DNA of 6,666 nucleotides from positions 1 to 6,666 of the forward strand of contig JAENWI010000078.1 of NCBI GenBank assembly GCA_016650115.1, written 5' to 3'. Source of the stretch: Peptostreptococcaceae bacterium (GTDB lineage: Bacteria > Bacillota > Clostridia > Peptostreptococcales > Anaerovoracaceae). Positions 5,910 to 6,666 of this stretch are shown here, one piece after another (within the stretch, counting starts at the first letter, position 1; every line of letters begins with the position of its first letter). The notes below the pieces were generated by a model. The model saw only the letters and a program-made list of their open reading frames with translations, was not told the origin of the DNA and ran no database searches. The position numbers and the translations under genes were made by a program.

Positions 5910-6666
5910 TTATTTTAATGCCTCACACATATAGCTGACCGGGAACGAATTATTATCTTCCACGATTTTCATCAGTACATTTAAGTCGCTGGTTTGTTTT
6001 ATTGATTTAATATTCAATTTTCCAAATAATGTTCCGAAAAAAGAGTTGTTGGTATACTCCAAATCCACAATTTCACAATTCTCCAAACCATATTCTAAAA
6101 CCATATCGGTTTTTGCATCATCAAAGCTTGCAATCTTATCAATTAAGCCATTATCAAGTGCCTGATTTGCTGTGTATATTCTTCCATCAGCAATTTTTTT
6201 AACAGTGTCAATGTCCAGTCCTCTTCCTTCAGCAACAATGCCTGTGAACTGCGCATACGCTTCATCAATCAAGCCTTGGAATATTGCCAATTGTTCTGGT
6301 GTAAGCTCATCATAATTGCTGCCCATCGCTTTATTTGGGCCGGAGGTTATCGTTTGTGATTTAACCCCATAATTTTCAAGAAGTTGTGAGAAATCAAACA
6401 GCGTTCCAATAGTAACCCCTATAGATCCTGTCCAGCAGTTTCTGTTGGCAATTATTTTATCAGCTGATGCAGATACATAATATCCTCCTGATGCAGCCAT
6501 TGATCCAAAGTAGGCATATACTGGCCTTTCAGTAGTTTGCTGGTATTCCTTCACCTTTAGGTATAATTCATCACTTTCATAAACACCGCCACCTGGTGAG
6601 TTTACATATAAAATCAAACCTTTATTATTTTTGTCAGAAATCAATTTATCAATTTCATTAAGAGTC
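5910..6666 (-). CDS. sppA: Signal peptide peptidase SppA (S49 family), N-terminus cut by window edge
   Basis: SppA is a membrane-bound serine protease that degrades signal peptides left after secretion, using a Ser/Lys dyad. The frame stays open to the window end, so the visible 251 residues lack the membrane anchor and the start of the protease domain. The first in-frame candidate start (TTG at 6644) lies inside the conserved fold and is not real. Visible S49 signatures are LYVNSPGGGVYESDELY, GSMAASGGYYVSA with catalytic Ser59 of the fragment, TGSIGV, and TSGPNKAMGS with catalytic Lys112. The 53-residue Ser-Lys spacing is close to that of B. subtilis SppA (S147/K199). The C-terminal part has DGRIYTANQALDNGLIDKI, a family motif. 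It is the last gene of its transcript, ending 29 bases before the terminator. It lies next to SRP genes, so both neighbours concern secretion, but they are separate transcription units. Confidence 0.95.
   Translation of the reverse strand, partial: TLNEIDKLISDKNNKGLILYVNSPGGGVYESDELYLKVKEYQQTTERPVYAYFGSMAASGGYYVSASADKIIANRNCWTGSIGVTIGTLFDFSQLLENYGVKSQTITSGPNKAMGSNYDELTPEQLAIFQGLIDEAYAQFTGIVAEGRGLDIDTVKKIADGRIYTANQALDNGLIDKIASFDDAKTDMVLEYGLENCEIVDLEYTNNSFFGTLFGKLNIKSIKQTSDLNVLMKIVEDNNSFPVSYMCEALK

Noticed and set aside
1..6666. A novel defence, mobile or biosynthetic system
   Set aside because: All genes except the HlyD-like one belong to well-known housekeeping families in tight, conserved order. 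I saw no integrase, transposase, target duplication or repeat array.

Overview
This AT-rich window looks like the chromosome of a low-GC Gram-positive bacterium, most likely a member of the Clostridia. The evidence is the presence of SepF, YlxM and KhpA, strong AGGAGG-type ribosome binding sites, and a YggS-SepF gene pair of the kind seen near Gram-positive division clusters. I cannot place it to genus. Every gene lies on the minus strand, so transcription runs from high to low coordinates. No mobile element, CRISPR array, tRNA or rRNA was seen.

The right edge (5910-6666) holds the C-terminal part of a signal peptide peptidase SppA, closed by a clear intrinsic terminator. A good promoter overlaps that terminator: its -35 box lies inside the hairpin. 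It reads into a tightly packed run of genes: ylxM, ffh, rpsP, khpA, rimM, trmD, a membrane-anchored HlyD-like protein, yggS and sepF, the last cut by the left edge. Gaps are 4-86 bases, and trmD overlaps the HlyD-like gene by 11 bases. No U-tract terminator is seen after 5845, so a single transcript of at least 5.8 kb is plausible.

Functionally, the run starts with signal recognition particle genes (YlxM, Ffh). It continues with ribosome and tRNA maturation (S16, the RNA-binding protein KhpA, RimM, TrmD). It ends with envelope, PLP-homeostasis and division genes (HlyD-like protein, YggS, SepF). The usual last gene of the rpsP-rimM-trmD set, rplS (ribosomal protein L19), is not after trmD; the operon passes straight into the division-associated genes. 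Two RNA hairpins lie between genes. The one before rimM is a 14-bp stem with a UNCG-type tetraloop just upstream of the rimM ribosome binding site.

I find no evidence of an undescribed defence or mobile system. The most interesting points are the rplS-less operon junction, the terminator/promoter overlap with its partial repeat, the pre-rimM hairpin, and the poorly characterised HlyD-like protein.
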